This document shows positions 7,989 through 16,921 of a DNA stretch of 64,000 nt, in pieces. The DNA lies in the NCBI GenBank assembly GCA_002397315.1, contig DHAE01000025.1, positions 189,903 to 253,902 on the forward strand, in the 5' to 3' direction. The position numbers and the translations under genes are program-made. A model generated the notes under the pieces. The model saw nothing but the letters and a program-made list of their open reading frames with translations. It was not told the origin of the DNA and did no database searches. Numbering within the stretch: the stretch's first letter is position 1; every line of letters starts with the position of its first letter. The stretch comes from Comamonadaceae bacterium UBA4962 (GTDB taxonomy: Bacteria > Pseudomonadota > Gammaproteobacteria > Burkholderiales > Burkholderiaceae_C).

Positions 7989-8012
7989 CCCCCCTGAGCG
8001 GCTGCGCCGCTC
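7989..8012. repeat. CCCCCCTGAG hairpin element between convergent genes
   Basis: CCCCCCTGAG followed by the hairpin GAGCGGC-tgc-GCCGCTC (7996-8012). It lies between the ends of the BON gene and the convergent dehydrogenase gene, where it could act as a bidirectional terminator. The same ten-base head followed by a different hairpin occurs at 22985-23007 (reverse complement). Confidence 0.55.
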
Positions 8013-8024
8013 CGTGCGGCCGCT

Positions 8025-8963
8025 TCAGCCGTTCTGCGGCTTCTTCACGCCCAGGCGGGTGATGAGGCTGGACGTATCCCAGCGCGCGCCGCCGGACTGC
8101 TGGACGTCGGCATAGAACTGGTCGACGAGGGCGGTGAGGGGCAGGCGCGCGCCGTTGCGGTGGGCTTCCTGAAGCACCAGGCCCAGGTCCTTGCGCATCC
8201 AGTCCACGGCGAAGCCGAAGTCGAAGCGGCCCTCCACCATGGTCTTGCCGCGGTTGTCCATCTGCCAGCTCTGGGCGGCGCCCTTGCCGATCACGTCGAG
8301 TACGAGCGGCATGTCCAGGCCGGCATGCTGGCCGAAGGCGATGGCTTCCGAGAGGCCCTGGACGATGCCCGCGATGCAGATCTGGTTGACCATCTTGGCC
8401 AATTGCCCGGCACCGCTGTCGCCGATGCGCGTGAAGGCGCGCGAGAACGCCATCGCCACGGGGCGCACGTGGTCGAACGCCTCGGCCTCGCCTCCGCACA
8501 TGACGGTGAGCTGGCCGTTCTGCGCGCCGGCCTGGCCGCCGGAGACGGGCGCGTCGATGAAGCGCAGGCCCAGCGTGCGCGCGGCCTGGGCGAGTTCACG
8601 CGCGACTTCGGCCGACGCCGTGGTGTGGTCCACGAACACCGCGCCGGGCTGCATGCCGGCGAAGGCGCCGTCGGCGCCCAGCACGACGGAGCGCAGGTCG
8701 TCGTCGTTGCCCACGCAGCAGAACACGATGTCCGCGCCCTGGGCGGCTTCGCGCGGCGTGGCGGCGTGCCGGGCGCCGGCAGCCTGCGCGAATTCCTCGC
8801 ACCAGGCGGCGGCCTTGGCGGCGGTGCGGTTGTAGACGGTGACCTGGTGGCCGGCGAGCGCCAGGTGCCCTGCCATCGGGTGGCCCATGACGCCCAGGCC
8901 CAGGAAGGCGACCTTGCGCGGGGGAAGGGCGTCGTAGCTGCGCGGTGCGGTGCTGGATGGCAT
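8025..8963 (-). CDS. NAD(P)-dependent beta-hydroxyacid dehydrogenase (3-hydroxyisobutyrate dehydrogenase family)
   Basis: 312 residues. The Rossmann motif FLGLGVMGHPMAGHL is at the N-terminus, the substrate-binding motif DAPVSGGQAGAQNG near residue 130, and the catalytic Lys in GAGQLAKMVNQ near residue 180. The family oxidises 3-hydroxyisobutyrate, tartronate semialdehyde or similar beta-hydroxyacids; the exact substrate cannot be told from the sequence. The ATG at 8963 has AGGAG upstream, while a longer frame to 9038 has no such support. Confidence 0.9.
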   Translation of the reverse strand: MPSSTAPRSYDALPPRKVAFLGLGVMGHPMAGHLALAGHQVTVYNRTAAKAAAWCEEFAQAAGARHAATPREAAQGADIVFCCVGNDDDLRSVVLGADGAFAGMQPGAVFVDHTTASAEVARELAQAARTLGLRFIDAPVSGGQAGAQNGQLTVMCGGEAEAFDHVRPVAMAFSRAFTRIGDSGAGQLAKMVNQICIAGIVQGLSEAIAFGQHAGLDMPLVLDVIGKGAAQSWQMDNRGKTMVEGRFDFGFAVDWMRKDLGLVLQEAHRNGARLPLTALVDQFYADVQQSGGARWDTSSLITRLGVKKPQNG

Positions 8964-9045
8964 GGGGCGGTCTCCTGTCGGGTGCTGGTGATCGGTGGAA
9001 AAGACAACGCCCGCCGGGCTGCGGCGGGCGCGGGGCAAGACGGCG

Positions 9046-10182
9046 TCAGACGATGGCGAAGTGCTCGGTGCCGGACGAGAGATCGGTGTTGCGCGCGCGC
9101 TGGCTGCCGAGCTTGATCTGCAGGCGCAGGTCGTTGAGCGAGTCGGCGTTGCGCAGCGCGTCTTCGTAGCTGATGACGTTGGCCTCGAAGAGGTCGAACA
9201 GCGACTGGTCGAAGGTCTGCATGCCGAGGTTGCGGCTCTTCTTCATGATCTCCTTGATCTCGACGACTTCACCCTTGAAGATCAGGTCGGCGATCAGCGG
9301 CGTGTTGAGCATCACTTCCACCGCCGCGGCGCGGCCCTTGCCGTCCTGCTTGGCGATGAGGCGCTGAGACACCATGGCGCGCAGGTTGAGCGACAGGTCC
9401 ATGAGCAGCTGCGCGCGCCGTTCCTCGGGGAAGAAGTTGATGATGCGGTCCAGCGCCTGGTTGGCGCTGTTGGCGTGCAGCGTGGCGAGGCACAGGTGGC
9501 CGGTCTCGGAGAAGGCGATGGCATGGTCCATGGTCTCGCGATCGCGGATTTCGCCCATGAGGATCACGTCGGGTGCCTGGCGCAGCGTGTTCTTGAGGGC
9601 GGCCTCCCAGCTGTCGGTGTCCAGGCCCACTTCGCGCTGGGTGACCACGCAGTTCTTGTGCGGGTGCACGAATTCGATCGGGTCTTCCACCGTGATGATG
9701 TGGCCGAAGGAGTTCTCGTTGCGCCAGTCGACCATGGCCGCGAGCGTGGTCGACTTGCCCGAGCCGGTGGCACCCACGAGGATGCACAGCCCGCGCTTGG
9801 ACATGGTGATCTCCTTGAGCACCTGCGGCACGCCCAGCCCGTCGATGGTGGGCAGCGTGAGCGGAATGGTCCGCAGCACCATGCCGACGCGGCCCTGCTG
9901 GATGAAGGCGTTCACGCGGAAGCGGCCGATGCCCGCCGGGGAGATGGCGAAGTTGCACTCCTTGGTGCGCTCGAAATCCGCCACCTGCTTGTCGCTCATG
10001 ATGGCGCGCGCGAGGGTCAGGGTGTGCGAGGGCGTGAGCGGCTGCGGGGAGACCTTGGTGACCTTGCCGTCCACCTTGATGGCGGGCGGGAATTCCGCGG
10101 TGATGAAGAGGTCGCTGCCGCCACGGCCCACCATGAGCTTCAGCAGGTCGTTGATGAATTTACTGGCCTGATCGCGTTCCAT
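9046..10182 (-). CDS. pilU: Type IV pilus retraction ATPase PilU
   Basis: 378 residues of the GspE/PilT secretion ATPase family. Walker A is GATGSGKSTT, the Asp box is IITVEDPIEFVH, Walker B is DVILMGEIRDRE, and the His box is HLCLATLHANSA. PilU is the accessory motor that works with PilT to depolymerise PilA for twitching motility. PilU rather than PilT is indicated by the FITAEFPPAIKVDG N-terminus, the longer C-terminal tail and its place downstream of pilT in one strand run (pilT, cyclic-nucleotide protein, pilU). Confidence 0.95.
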   Translation of the reverse strand: MERDQASKFINDLLKLMVGRGGSDLFITAEFPPAIKVDGKVTKVSPQPLTPSHTLTLARAIMSDKQVADFERTKECNFAISPAGIGRFRVNAFIQQGRVGMVLRTIPLTLPTIDGLGVPQVLKEITMSKRGLCILVGATGSGKSTTLAAMVDWRNENSFGHIITVEDPIEFVHPHKNCVVTQREVGLDTDSWEAALKNTLRQAPDVILMGEIRDRETMDHAIAFSETGHLCLATLHANSANQALDRIINFFPEERRAQLLMDLSLNLRAMVSQRLIAKQDGKGRAAAVEVMLNTPLIADLIFKGEVVEIKEIMKKSRNLGMQTFDQSLFDLFEANVISYEDALRNADSLNDLRLQIKLGSQRARNTDLSSGTEHFAIV

Positions 10183-10218
10183 GCGCTGCTTTCGGTCGTG
10201 GCTCTCTGCGAAGCGGGG

Positions 10219-10860
10219 TCAGCGCTGGCTGTCGCTCAGGCGGGCGCTGACCACGCGCAGGCGCTGCGAGAGCTTGCGGGCGAGCAGCGCGACCAGGCTG
10301 GCGGCCAGTTGCGGATCCTTGGCCATCATGTCGTCGAGCGCCTCGGCGCTGAGCACCGCGATCTCGCAGTCGGTGAGCGTGGTGCAGGCGGAGAAGCGGA
10401 TGCCGCTGTCGAGCAGCGACATCTCGCCCAGGATGTCGCCCGGGCGCGTCTCGGCCAGGCGCAGGTGCTCGCCCCAGGGCTGCACGCGGTCGACGGCGAT
10501 GGTGCCGGTGAGCAGCACGACCATGAAGTTGCCGTATTCGTCCTGGCGGATCACGTCGCGGTCGGCGGGCACGGACGCGAAATGGAAGAAGCGCTCCATG
10601 CGCTCGACGGCGGAGGCATCCAGGTGCGCCATGTGGCGGTCTTTCGACCAGAGCGCCTGCAGCAGCTTGCCGCCGCGCGCGGCGGGCAGCCGCTGGGCCG
10701 CGACTTCGACGGCGCGCGCCTCCCAGGGCACGAGCATGGCGCTGTCCACGCCCTGGCCCGCGAAGGCCGTGGTGAAGAAGACCGAATCGCTGGCGCCTTC
10801 GCCGCCGGACTTCTGGGTGCCGCGGGACTTGGCCTTCAGCAGGCCGAGGATGCCTTTCAT
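10219..10860 (-). CDS. Cyclic nucleotide-binding domain protein between pilT and pilU
   Basis: 213 residues. The C-terminal two thirds form a cNMP-binding (CAP-like) domain: DEYGNFMVVLLTGTIAVDRV, then the phosphate-binding cassette region PGDILGEMSLLDSG and the following helices. There is no helix-turn-helix after it, so this is not a CRP-type regulator. The N-terminal 70 residues are unrecognised. Position between the two pilus retraction motors suggests a ligand-dependent role in twitching. The cassette lacks the canonical Arg after GE, so the ligand is uncertain. Confidence 0.82.
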   Translation of the reverse strand: MKGILGLLKAKSRGTQKSGGEGASDSVFFTTAFAGQGVDSAMLVPWEARAVEVAAQRLPAARGGKLLQALWSKDRHMAHLDASAVERMERFFHFASVPADRDVIRQDEYGNFMVVLLTGTIAVDRVQPWGEHLRLAETRPGDILGEMSLLDSGIRFSACTTLTDCEIAVLSAEALDDMMAKDPQLAASLVALLARKLSQRLRVVSARLSDSQR

Positions 10861-10940
10861 GGGGATGCTCCGGTGCGTGCGGCGTTCAGGGGGCCGCGCG
10901 GTATGTGTACGAAAAGGGGCTGGGCGCCGGCTCGCGTGGC

Positions 10941-11984
10941 TCAGCCCGGGAAGTTTTCCGGGATCTTGGCCTTGCCGCGTGCTTCGGCCGGGCTGATCAC
11001 GTTGCGCCGCACGAGGTCGGTGAGGTTCTGGTCCAGCGTCTGCATGCCGACGCTGCTGCTGGTCTGGATCGTGGAGTACATCTGCGCCACCTTGGCCTCG
11101 CGGATCAGGTTGCGGATCGCGCTGGTGCCCAGCATGATCTCGTGCGCCGCCACGCGGCCCTGTCCGTCCTTGGTCTTGCACAGCGTCTGGGAGATCACGG
11201 CCTGCAGCGATTCGGACAGCATGGCACGCACCATTTCCTTCTCCTCGGCGGGGAAGACATCGATGATCCGGTCGATGGTCTTGGCGGCGCTGGAGGTGTG
11301 CAGCGTGCCGAAGACGAGGTGGCCCGTCTCGGCGGCGGTCATCGCGAGGCGGATGGTCTCCAGGTCGCGCATTTCGCCCACGAGGATGGCGTCCGGGTCT
11401 TCGCGCAGCGCGGACTTGAGCGCGGCGGCGAAGGAGAGCGTCATCGGCCCGACCTCGCGCTGGTTGATCAGGCACTTCTTGGAGTCGTGCACGAATTCGA
11501 TCGGGTCTTCCACCGTCAGGATGTGGCCGTACTCGGTTTCGTTGAGGTGGTTCACCATGGCCGCGAGCGTGGTGGACTTGCCGGAGCCGGTGGGGCCGGT
11601 GACCAGCACCAGGCCGCGCGGCTTGAGGGCGAGGTCGGCGAAGATGCGCGGCGCGTTGAGCTGCTCGAGCGTGAGGATCTTGCTCGGGATGGTCCGGAAC
11701 ACGGCGGCCGCGCCGCGGTTCTGGTTGAAGGCATTGACCCGGAAGCGCGCCAGGCCCTCGATCTCGAAGGAGAAGTCGACTTCGAGGAACTCTTCGTAGA
11801 CCTTGCGCTGGGCGTCGCTCATGATGTCGTACACCATGGCGTGCACCATCTTGTGGTCGAGCGCGTCGACGTTGATGCGGCGCACGTCGCCATGGACCCG
11901 GATCATCGGCGGCAGGCCCGCGGACAGGTGCAGGTCGGAGGCCTTGTTCTTCACGCTGAAGGCGAGCAGTTGGGTGATGTCCAC
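10941..11984 (-). CDS. pilT: Type IV pilus retraction ATPase PilT
   Basis: 347 residues. MDITQLLAFSVKNKASDLHL at the start and AGLPPMIRVHGDVRR are typical of PilT. Walker A is GPTGSGKSTT, the Asp box ILTVEDPIEFVH, Walker B DAILVGEMRDLE and the His box HLVFGTLHTSSA. The start codon is GTG at 11984 with AAGG close upstream. PilT powers pilus retraction. It is divergent from yggS, a common arrangement in proteobacteria. Confidence 0.96.
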   Translation of the reverse strand: MDITQLLAFSVKNKASDLHLSAGLPPMIRVHGDVRRINVDALDHKMVHAMVYDIMSDAQRKVYEEFLEVDFSFEIEGLARFRVNAFNQNRGAAAVFRTIPSKILTLEQLNAPRIFADLALKPRGLVLVTGPTGSGKSTTLAAMVNHLNETEYGHILTVEDPIEFVHDSKKCLINQREVGPMTLSFAAALKSALREDPDAILVGEMRDLETIRLAMTAAETGHLVFGTLHTSSAAKTIDRIIDVFPAEEKEMVRAMLSESLQAVISQTLCKTKDGQGRVAAHEIMLGTSAIRNLIREAKVAQMYSTIQTSSSVGMQTLDQNLTDLVRRNVISPAEARGKAKIPENFPG

Positions 11985-12027
11985 GAAAGGCCCTTAGGTC
12001 GTTTGGTACGCTTATAGATCAAACATT

Positions 12028-12762
12028 ATGACGACGATTGGTAACAACCTCCAGGGGGTGCTGGACCGCATCGCGCGGGCCTGCGCGTCCGCCGGGCGGG
12101 CGCCGTCCGAAGTGCGGCTGCTGGCCGTTTCCAAGACCTTCGATGCCGCCGCCGTGCGCGAGGCGGCGCTGGCCGGGCAGCCGGCCTTCGGCGAGAACTA
12201 CATCCAGGAAGGCGTCGAGAAGATCGCGGCCCTGCAGGCGCCGGATGCCGGACCCGGCCGGCCGCTGGAGTGGCACTGCATCGGCCCGGTGCAGAGCAAC
12301 AAGACCCGGCTGGTGGCCGAACATTTCGACTGGGTGCACACGGTCGACCGGCTGAAGACGGCCGAGCGGCTGTCGCAGCAGCGGCCGGAGCACCTGCCGG
12401 CGCTGCAGGTGTGCATCCAGGTGAACGTGGACGGCGGCGCGAACAAGGCCGGGGTGCCGCCGGCCGAGGCCGAGGCGCTGGCCCGGGCCGTGGCGCGCCT
12501 GCCACGGCTGCGCCTGCGGGGGTTGATGGCCATCCCCGAACCGGCGCCGGACGTCGATGCGCAGTACGCGGTGCATCGGCAGGTGCGGCAGCTCTTCGAC
12601 CACCTGCGCGCGGTGGCGGCCGCCGGCGCCGAGGGCATGCAGGACTTCGACACGCTCTCGCTCGGCATGACGGCCGACCTGGAGGCCGCGATCCGCGCCG
12701 GCAGCACCCTGGTGCGGGTGGGCAGCGGCATCTTCGGCCACCGCAGCTATCCGGCGCGTTGA
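12028..12762 (+). CDS. YggS family pyridoxal-phosphate homeostasis protein
   Basis: 244 residues. The PLP lysine lies in LLAVSKTFDAAAVREA (about residue 36), followed by FGENYIQEGVEKI and WHCIGPVQSNKTR, all diagnostic of the YggS/PROSC family. It binds PLP without known catalysis and buffers vitamin B6 and amino/keto-acid pools. The gene starts 43 bases from the divergent pilT start, so their promoters overlap. Confidence 0.95.
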   Translation: MTTIGNNLQGVLDRIARACASAGRAPSEVRLLAVSKTFDAAAVREAALAGQPAFGENYIQEGVEKIAALQAPDAGPGRPLEWHCIGPVQSNKTRLVAEHFDWVHTVDRLKTAERLSQQRPEHLPALQVCIQVNVDGGANKAGVPPAEAEALARAVARLPRLRLRGLMAIPEPAPDVDAQYAVHRQVRQLFDHLRAVAAAGAEGMQDFDTLSLGMTADLEAAIRAGSTLVRVGSGIFGHRSYPAR

Positions 12763-12773
12763 GCCGTCCCCAG

Positions 12774-12883
12774 AGCGGCTGGCGCGACCCGGCGAAGCGG
12801 TTCTGGCGAGGCGCCGCATCGCAGGCAGTACGCGCGGTACGACAAGACGCGGCAACGACGCCAGCAGGGGCGTGTCAGCCGCT
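12774..12883. repeat. 110-bp palindrome-ended repeat, copy 2 (inverted)
   Basis: Same length as and reverse orientation to the copy at 5115-5224, about 85% identical by eye without gaps. Its ends are AGCGGCTGGCGCG and CGTGTCAGCCGCT, an imperfect version of the terminal inverted repeat. It fills the gap between the convergent ends of yggS and the threonine aldolase gene. Confidence 0.85.
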
Positions 12884-12884
12884 C

Positions 12885-13949
12885 TCAGCCGGTGAACCGC
12901 TCGACGCAATCGAGCGTATGCGCCACGTCGTCCGGCCCCACGTCGAGGTGGGTGACCCAGCGCAGGCGGATCTGGCCGCCGCAGAGGCTGCGCGTCACGC
13001 CGATGCCGTGCCGGGACAGCCAGGCCATCAGCGAGGGGGCGATGTCGGAATGCACGTCGGTGAACAGGATGTTGGTGTGCGCCGATGCCACTTCCAGCCG
13101 ACGGCGCAGCACCGGGTGGCTGCGGCCGGCTTCGGCCAGGCCTTCGGCCAGGGTGCGCAGCAGGGCGTGGTCGTCGGCCATGCGGCGCACGTGGTGCTCC
13201 AGGGCGTAGTGCCCGGCGGCGGCCAGCAGGCCCGCCTGCCGCATCGCGCCGCCCAGCATCTTGCGGGTGCGGCGGGCGCCCGCGATGAAGTTCCGCGAGC
13301 CGAGCAGCAGCGAGCCCACGGGCGCGCCCAGCCCCTTGCTGAGGCAGACCGAGGCCGAGTCGAAGTGCGCGCAGATGGCCCGGGCCTCGTCGTAGACGTC
13401 GGTGCCGTGGGCGGTGGCATTCGCCGCCGCGGCGTTGAAGAGGCGCGCGCCGTCCAGGTGCATGGCGAGGCCGCGGCCGTGCGCGAGCGCGGCCACCTCG
13501 GCGATGTAGGTGTTGGGCAGCACCTGGCCGCCGGTGGTGTTCTCCAGCACCACGAGGCGGGTGCGCGCGAAATGCGGATCGTCGGGCTTGATGGCGGCGG
13601 CGATGTCGTCCAGGCACATCGTGCCGTCGGCGCGGTTCTCGATGGGCTGGGGGTGGATGGAGCCCAGGGTGGCCATGCCGCCGCCCTCCCAGCGGTAGGT
13701 GTGCCAGGTCTGGCCGACGATGGCCTCGTCGCCGCGCTGGCAGTGGCCCATCAGGCCGATGAGGTTGGCCTGCGTGCCGCTGGGGGCGAAGAGCGCCGCC
13801 TCGAAGCCGAGCATCCCGGCGGCGCGGTCCTGCAGGGCGTTCACGGAAGGGTCGTCGCCGAACACGTCGTCGCCGAGGGGGGCGGCGAGCATGGCCTCGC
13901 GCATGGCGGCGGTGGGCCGGGTGACGGTGTCGCTGCGGAAATCGTGCAT
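12885..13949 (-). CDS. ltaE: Low-specificity L-threonine aldolase
   Basis: 354 residues of the beta-eliminating lyase (fold type I PLP) family. It begins DFRSDTVTRPTAAMREAM, has the DDVFGDDPSVNALQ loop, the HLDGARLFNAA aspartate motif and the PLP lysine in ASVCLSKGLGAPVGS. It cleaves L-threonine or allo-threonine to glycine and acetaldehyde. The ATG at 13949 begins immediately before the family core; the longer upstream frame is not homologous in style. Confidence 0.93.
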   Translation of the reverse strand: MHDFRSDTVTRPTAAMREAMLAAPLGDDVFGDDPSVNALQDRAAGMLGFEAALFAPSGTQANLIGLMGHCQRGDEAIVGQTWHTYRWEGGGMATLGSIHPQPIENRADGTMCLDDIAAAIKPDDPHFARTRLVVLENTTGGQVLPNTYIAEVAALAHGRGLAMHLDGARLFNAAAANATAHGTDVYDEARAICAHFDSASVCLSKGLGAPVGSLLLGSRNFIAGARRTRKMLGGAMRQAGLLAAAGHYALEHHVRRMADDHALLRTLAEGLAEAGRSHPVLRRRLEVASAHTNILFTDVHSDIAPSLMAWLSRHGIGVTRSLCGGQIRLRWVTHLDVGPDDVAHTLDCVERFTG

Positions 13950-14208
13950 CGGGTCGGGCTCCTGGAGGCGTGCAGGGACTGCGGGGCGAAGGGGGGCGGT
14001 GACTGTCGAGATACTAGCGGCGTCCGCCGCTCCGGTCTTCATCCGGGCCGAATTCCCCGGCGCACGCGCGGACGCCGGAAGGCGGGCGGGCGGGGTGTAA
14101 GCTGCGGCATCGGCGCGCGGCAGGGCGGCGTCTTCCGGCCTCGGGGCCGCGCCCGCGCCTTCTCGATCCTTTTCCCCTGGCCGTTTCCGTTCCAAGGAGT
14201 TGTCCCCC

Positions 14209-15342
14209 ATGCCCGGACTGTTGCCCGATGTCGATCCCGATGGCCTGCTGGAGTTCTCGGTCGTCTACACCGACCGCGCCCTCAACCACATGTCCAAGCG
14301 CTTCACGGGCGTGATGCAGGACATCCTCGCCACGCTGAAGGCGGTGTACGGCGCCCACACCGCGGTGCTGGTGCCCGGCAGCGGCACCTTCGGCATGGAG
14401 GCCGTGGCCCGCCAGTTCGCCAACCGCGAGAAGGCGCTGATCGTGCGCAACGGCTGGTTCAGCTACCGCTGGAGCCAGATCTTCGACGCGGGCGGCCTGG
14501 GCGGCGGCGCCGTGGTCTGCCAGGCACGCCGGCAGGGCGAGGGCCCGCAGGCGCCCTGGGCGCCCTGCCCGGCCGACGAGGTGGCGCAGGCGATCCGTAC
14601 CGAGCGGCCGAAGGTGGTGTTCGCGCCGCACGTGGAGACCGCCAGCGGCATCCTGCTGACCGACGACTACCTGCGCACGGTGGCGGACGCCGCGCACGAG
14701 GTGGGCGCGCTGTTCGTGCTCGACTGCGTGGCCTCCGGCGCGATGTGGGTGGACATGCGCGCCACCGGCGTGGACGTGCTCATCTCGGCACCGCAGAAGG
14801 GCTGGAGCGGCTCGCCCTGCTGCGCGATGGTGATGCTGAGCGAGCGCGCCCGCCAGGCGATCGAGGGCACGCAGAGCTCCAGCTTCTCGTGCGACCTCAA
14901 GAAGTGGATGCAGATCGCCGAGGGCTACGAGAAGGGCCAGCACGCCTACCACACGACCATGCCGACCGATGCGCTGGTGCGGCTGCGCGACGTGATGTTC
15001 GAGACCCGGGACGACGGCTTCGAGCACGTGCGCGCGCGGCAGATCGAGCTGGGCGAGAAGGTGCGCGCGCTGCTGGAGTCGCGCGGCTTCCCGAGCGTGG
15101 CGGCCGAGGGCTGGAAGGCGCCGGGCGTGGTGGTGAGCTACACCACCGACGCCGGCATCCAGACCGGGCGCAAGTTCCTGGAGGCGGGCCTGCAGACGGC
15201 CGCGGGCGTGCCGCTGCAGTGCGGCGAGGGGCCGGATTTCCAGACCTTCCGCCTGGGCCTCTTCGGCCTGGACAAGTGGCGCAACGTGGACCGCACCGTC
15301 GGGCACCTCGCGGCGGCGCTGGACCGCGTGGCGCCGCGCTGA
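14209..15342 (+). CDS. Class V PLP aminotransferase (alanine-glyoxylate aminotransferase family)
   Basis: 377 residues. The glycine-rich PLP phosphate-binding region VLVPGSGTFGMEAVARQFAN and the lysine region ISAPQKGWSGSPC are visible. The family (AGXT and serine-pyruvate or phosphonoacetaldehyde aminotransferases) transfers amino groups between small amino and keto acids; the substrate is not clear. The ATG at 14209 has AAGGAG nine bases upstream, whereas the TTG at 14200 leaves no room for a ribosome-binding site. It is divergent from ltaE. Confidence 0.88.
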   Translation: MPGLLPDVDPDGLLEFSVVYTDRALNHMSKRFTGVMQDILATLKAVYGAHTAVLVPGSGTFGMEAVARQFANREKALIVRNGWFSYRWSQIFDAGGLGGGAVVCQARRQGEGPQAPWAPCPADEVAQAIRTERPKVVFAPHVETASGILLTDDYLRTVADAAHEVGALFVLDCVASGAMWVDMRATGVDVLISAPQKGWSGSPCCAMVMLSERARQAIEGTQSSSFSCDLKKWMQIAEGYEKGQHAYHTTMPTDALVRLRDVMFETRDDGFEHVRARQIELGEKVRALLESRGFPSVAAEGWKAPGVVVSYTTDAGIQTGRKFLEAGLQTAAGVPLQCGEGPDFQTFRLGLFGLDKWRNVDRTVGHLAAALDRVAPR

Positions 15343-15457
15343 GGCCGGGCCACCAGGCCTGCGCAGGGAGCACGGCGCGGCTCCGTTGACCGCCAAGCCC
15401 GTACGGACAACAGTTGCTTACGCGCGGGCCGCGCACCGGCGGGCTATTCTCGGGGGG

Positions 15458-16891
15458 ATGGACAGCAGCATGCGCAACCGCAGTTCCGGCGATGGCGGCC
15501 TCGGCCCGGCGGGCGAGGCGCTGGGTGCCGCGGCCCGTTCCACGGCCTCCCCGCCGGCCGACGAGCCGGCCGATGCGTTCGCCGCGCCCCCGCCCGCGGC
15601 AACCGAGCAAGCGCTGGCGCTGGCGCGCTCCAAGTGGCTCGCCACGGGTTTGCTGCTGGCGGTGGCGGTGGTGTTCGCCGCGACCTACGCCTTTCCGCCG
15701 AGCCTGGCGGTGGAGTGCGTGCGCGCCGTGGCCGAGGCCGCCATGGTGGGCGCGCTGGCCGACTGGTTCGCGGTCTCGGCGCTGTTCCGGCGCATTCCGC
15801 TGCCCTGGGTGCAGCGGCATACCGACATCATCGCGCGCAACAAGGAGCGCATCGGCGGCAACCTCGCCACGTTCGTGCGCGACAAGTTCCTGGACGCGCC
15901 TTCGCTCGTCAACCTCATCCGCCGGCACGACCCGGCCGACATGCTCGCGCAGTGGCTGACTTCGCCCGGCAATGCCCAACTGCTGGGGCGGCAGGTGGCG
16001 CGGCTGGCGCTCGCGGCGCTGGACACGGTGGAGGATGCGCGCATCCAGCGTTTCATGAACCAGGCCGCGCGTGCGCTGGTGGGGCAGCTCGATCTGTCGC
16101 GCACGATGGCGGCGGCGCTGGAGGCGCTCACCCACAATGGCCGGCACCAGGTGCTGCTCGACGACGTGCTCGGCCGCGTGACGCTGCTGCTGCGCGCGCC
16201 CGAGACGCGGACCTTCATCTCCGAGGCCATCGTGCAGTGGATCCGGCGCGAGCACCCGCTCAAGGAGAAGGTGCTGCCCACCGACTGGCTCGGCGGCAAG
16301 GGCGCGGGCGCCATCGCGCAGGCGATCGACAGCCTGCTGGCCGAGGTGGCGAGCGATCCCTCCCACCAGCTGCGCACGGCGCTCGATGCGGCCGTGCAGC
16401 GGCTGATCGAGCGGCTGCAGTCCGACCCCGAATGGGAGCGCCGGGGGCTCGAACTGCGCGAGTACCTGCAGAACGACGAGACCCTGGGCCGCTACGTGCA
16501 GGATCTCTGGACGAGCCTGCGCGAGCGGCTGCAGAAGGATCTGTCCGACGAGAACTCCGAGGTGTCGCGCAAGGTCGCCGCCATGGGCCAGTGGCTGGGC
16601 ATGGCGCTCGCGGGCGATCCCGCGTTGCGGGTGCGCCTGAACGTGCGCCTGCAGCTCTGGGCCACGCAGGTGGCGCCGGATCTGTCGCAGTTCGTGGCCG
16701 AGCACATCCGCAACACGGTCGACCGCTGGGACGCCAAGGAGATGGCACGGCTGGTGGAGCTGCACATCGGCAGCGACCTGCAGTACATCCGCATCAACGG
16801 CACGGTGGTCGGCGGGCTGATCGGGCTGGTGCTGTTCGCGCTCTCGCACGCGGCGGAGATCGCGCACGGGCTGGGCAGCCTGGCCGGCTGA
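15458..16891 (+). CDS. DUF445 family membrane protein
   Basis: 477 residues from the ATG at 15458. A low-complexity N-terminus is followed by a hydrophobic segment (ATGLLLAVAVVFAATYAF), the family motif ALADWFAVSALFRRI, long amphipathic helices, and a C-terminal membrane segment (VVGGLIGLVLFALSHAAEI). DUF445 proteins (YjiN in E. coli) are inner-membrane proteins of unknown function. An in-frame TTG at 15386 is an unlikely alternative. Confidence 0.85.
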   Translation: MDSSMRNRSSGDGGLGPAGEALGAAARSTASPPADEPADAFAAPPPAATEQALALARSKWLATGLLLAVAVVFAATYAFPPSLAVECVRAVAEAAMVGALADWFAVSALFRRIPLPWVQRHTDIIARNKERIGGNLATFVRDKFLDAPSLVNLIRRHDPADMLAQWLTSPGNAQLLGRQVARLALAALDTVEDARIQRFMNQAARALVGQLDLSRTMAAALEALTHNGRHQVLLDDVLGRVTLLLRAPETRTFISEAIVQWIRREHPLKEKVLPTDWLGGKGAGAIAQAIDSLLAEVASDPSHQLRTALDAAVQRLIERLQSDPEWERRGLELREYLQNDETLGRYVQDLWTSLRERLQKDLSDENSEVSRKVAAMGQWLGMALAGDPALRVRLNVRLQLWATQVAPDLSQFVAEHIRNTVDRWDAKEMARLVELHIGSDLQYIRINGTVVGGLIGLVLFALSHAAEIAHGLGSLAG

Positions 16892-16921
16892 CGGCACGCA
16901 GCCGCCGCGTGAGCGTGCCGG

